Assembly: GCA_013407085.1 (NCBI GenBank)
Contig: JACCGJ010020878.1
Span: forward strand, 45,623-109,622
Length of the DNA: 64,000 nt
Reading direction: 5' to 3'
DNA from: Atriophallophorus winterbourni
Taxonomy: Eukaryota > Platyhelminthes > Trematoda > Plagiorchiida > Microphallidae
In this document: positions 61,850 to 64,000 of the stretch, piece by piece
Numbering within the stretch: position 1 is the first letter of the stretch
Layout of the letters: each line of letters opens with the position of its first letter
Program-made: the position numbers and the translations under genes
Notes under the pieces: model-generated
Told to the model about the DNA's origin: nothing
Databases searched by the model: none
Seen by the model: the letters and a program-made list of their open reading frames with translations, nothing else

Positions 61850-62960
61850 TATATGTCGCTTCCATCTCAACTGTTTCCGTGTCATGTAAACCAGTCATAC
61901 AATTTCTTTGAACTGATCTGGTGTCAGGAGAACCAGGCTTGCTCTGGTTCGAATTACCGTCGCGAAATTCAGCCCCAAAATCACTGTGAGCTAATTCAGT
62001 TTCATGTAATCTGATGTAAAACGTTCCTGACCGATCAGGGTATCATAATCATGAAAAAAGAAAGTTTGTAATGAATCGGTGTGTGCAGTTTATTGGTAAT
62101 GTTTCGCTTCTGATACCGAAGCTGTATCAGACCAAGGGTGTCAATACGAACAGCGATAAGGCTTGCACTCCATTTACCTGACCAATCCTGAGTTGACTAT
62201 AAACTGCACAGGCCATGATGGTTTCTGCGCTGGTTAAGATAGACAAGCGCGATCAATATCAGCTGACGCACCACCACCAACATTACAAGCCGTATAATCC
62301 CTCAGTTGGTTGGTGTTGGCAGCTGTGAATGGCTTCTGCTGCCAGATTAGCTCAATTACGTCATCGATGCGCACACTAGGGCTAACTCACAATAATAATT
62401 ATCCGCTGCAGACCTTGATATTAGTTTGTAAAGATATCAGCCTCATCCACCTTATTGACTGCATAGTTACCAGTTTTGCTGTCTTAACGGCCGCAGCGTG
62501 GAGACGTTCCATGTATGATTTTAGCAATCACGTGATCACTTCTGCGCTATCCAGATCAACGCTGTGACCTGTGTCCAGCACATGTTTAGCTAGTGCTGAG
62601 TATCTCATCAGTGATTGATATTCACTAGAATTGCGCGGCTGTATACCGATTCGATTTTTGTGTTCACTTATCCTAGAACTGAGATCTAGGGATGTTTGCC
62701 CGATATATAATCCCGAGCAGACCATGCAGTTAATTTTATATACGCAATTCTTCGCGCAATATGACGGTGATTTACGCGGAAGATCCGTTAATATAGATAG
62801 TAGTGTAAGTTTCTCTTATACATTTGTTTTTCGAAATTCGACTTATCCACGCTGGCGGTTTCTTGAGGTAAGGTATAGAAAGTGCTGCACGCCAAAGTTT
62901 TTTTGCTTTTCCTTATGGGCTTGCTTTATGTCGCCGGCAACGCTGCATAAGTGTTGAAAA
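61850..62960 (-). mobile_element. Penelope-like element, 3' part with GIY-YIG endonuclease
   Basis: Minus strand: remnants of the RT thumb near 62870-62960 (a LSIPYLKKP-like block in a shifted frame), then DLPRKSP, a cysteine pair (KNCVYKINCMVC), and the GIY-YIG core at 62528-62725 (SGLYIGQTSLDLSSRISEHK, then SALAKHVLDTGHSVDL). Penelope-like elements carry RT plus a GIY-YIG nuclease. Only the C-terminal part remains, with stops upstream. 61850-62500 is GC-richer and probably its 3' non-coding region; that limit is a guess. Confidence 0.75.
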
Positions 62961-62964
62961 TGTA

Positions 62965-63237
62965 GAAAAGCGATTCCGCACCTCGAATTTAGTTATCAGG
63001 CGGAATGGGATGCATTCCTGGCTAGGGCTGAGTATATCGCAAACTCAACGCTAGATAAACTTCAGGTGAGGCCGGACAACCCTCCGTCCCGGATTCGGCA
63101 AAATTCTTCTGATTCCAATAGGAGAAACTCAGCAATGAGTACATCGGTCATTCTTAATGTCAAGGTCGTTCAATCTAGGCACGCCAAACCTCGCACTGTT
63201 TTGGAAGTATTGATCGTTTTTGAATTTGAATCAATAT
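62965..63237 (+). other. Unidentified open segment
   Basis: Ninety-one codons without a stop and without a usable Met near the start. It reads convincingly protein-like (LEFSYQAEWDAFLARAEYIA, NSTLDKLQ). A strong donor-like CAG then GTGAGG falls just after LDKLQ at about 63063. It lies between the Penelope fragment and the Gypsy LTR. No family recognised; it could be an exon or part of a retroelement. Confidence 0.35.
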
Positions 63238-63423
63238 AGTAGTTTGACTTCATTAGCTTAGTAGCTTGGCTCAGTAGCTTGACTTCATTTCGTTCATCTA
63301 ATTGGCTAATTGTACATATATATACAAAGGAGTTGTAAATAAAACGAAGCATTCTGCCAGTCGTCTTCTTCCCACTTCCGTGAGTGTTGGGTCAGCCGGA
63401 ACTCGCTCTAAAAACACAACAGA
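63158..63423 (+). repeat. Candidate 5' LTR of a Gypsy-type element
   Basis: Possible limits TGTCAAGG to ACACAACA. Internal TATA-like run at about 63313-63324, AATAAA at 63338-63343. A primer-binding-like TGGCGACGGG starts at 63426. The left limit is uncertain because the 3' LTR is outside the window. Confidence 0.45.
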
Positions 63424-63438
63424 CTTGGCGACGGGAAA

Positions 63439-64000
63439 ATGGCTATCAGCTTTGAGCAAATGCAAGAATTACTTCAGCAACAGCAAGCACAGTTTTAAAA
63501 AATCACAGAAGCAGCTCATTGAACTTTTTTCTCAGAAGCTGAATATCAAAGAAGAACACAAAGAACAGACACAGCAACAATCAATTGACTCAATCGCAGC
63601 ATCCATCACAGAGTTCCATTTTGATGCAAAATCAGGAACAACATTCAATGCTCGGTTCAAGAAATACGGAGACATTTTCAGAGTTGAACTTGCGGGTCAA
63701 GGTGATGCATGACTTGTTCGCCTATTGTTGAGAAAACTTGATCCTGCTGAGCACGAACGTTACACTAACTACATTCTTCCAAAATTTGCTCGAGAGTTCA
63801 GCTTTGACGAAACCATTTCAACACTCACGACAATCTTCAGCGAACAATCATCCTTATTCAGCATTCGTTACAACTGTCTCAAACTGATGAAAAAGGAAAC
63901 AGACGACTACACTACGCATGCTGCTATCATCAATCGAGAGTGTGAAAGATTCAAGCTCGGTTCGATGACACCAAATCAGTTCAAATGCTTAATGTTCGTT
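63439..64000 (+). mobile_element. Gypsy-type gag, inactive, runs off the window
   Basis: Starts MAISFEQMQELLQQQQAQF at 63439, then a frameshift near 63495. It continues in the frame containing ITEFHFDAKSGTTFNARFKK and, after TGA at 63710 (where Trp would be expected), a LVRLLLRKLDPAEHERYTNY block and an INRECERFKLGS block. This is a capsid-like gag of Ty3/Gypsy retrotransposons. Nucleocapsid and pol would lie beyond 64000. Confidence 0.8.

Noticed and set aside
62590..62625. CTGATGA on the minus strand as another hammerhead
   Set aside because: It lies inside the GIY-YIG coding frame (SLMRYSALAK) and has no stem II/GAAA partner.

Overview
This window is AT-rich animal DNA (roughly one third GC by eye) with no prokaryotic features. 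It carries introns, microsatellites and many decayed retroelements. The mix is CR1-type and RTE-type non-LTR elements, a Penelope-like GIY-YIG fragment, a Gypsy-type gag, a Tigger/pogo derivative, and tandem repeats carrying hammerhead-ribozyme cores. Together with very short phase-1 microexons, this suggests a flatworm, most likely a blood-fluke-like trematode. The species assignment is inference.

The main object is a gene not visible as any long ORF. By comparing two diverged copies of one stretch and tracking intron phase, I assembled a 13-exon gene on the + strand (8081-20885). All splice phases agree and the exons sum to exactly 1290 nt (429 codons plus stop). It encodes a secreted protein with a signal peptide and four related modules. 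Each module has a phase 1-to-0 exon followed by a phase 0 exon; the first three are followed by small symmetric 1-to-1 exons of 48, 6+21 and 39 nt. I do not recognise the family; a divergent fibronectin-III-like fold is a weak guess.

Layout. 1-7.4 kb: CR1 debris and unassigned DNA. 7.4-25.4 kb: duplication copy A with the intact gene; a 3.95 kb non-LTR element with a perfect 12-bp target duplication lies in its 3' flank. 25.4-30.1 kb: CR1 fragments. 30.26-30.40 kb: orphan exon resembling the LARGE glycosyltransferase. 30.4-31.4 kb: a third, partial copy C of the gene's 3' end. 31.45-32.4 kb: tandem array of about 237-bp hammerhead-bearing units. 32.7-37 kb: CR1 fragments in both orientations. 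37.08-38.21 kb: internally deleted Tigger with terminal inverted repeats. 38.2-56.8 kb: duplication copy B, where the paralogous gene is a pseudogene (first exon broken, exon 11 lost, splice sites lost, stops in exons 5, 9 and 13). Copy B also hosts an RTE in intron 5 and a CR1 between exons 10 and 12. 56.8-64 kb: CR1, a tRNA-like repeat, a Penelope-like 3' end, and the start of a Gypsy-type element running off the window.

Because copies A and B are allelic-like references for each other, many insertions have a visible empty site in the other copy, so their order relative to the duplication can be read directly.
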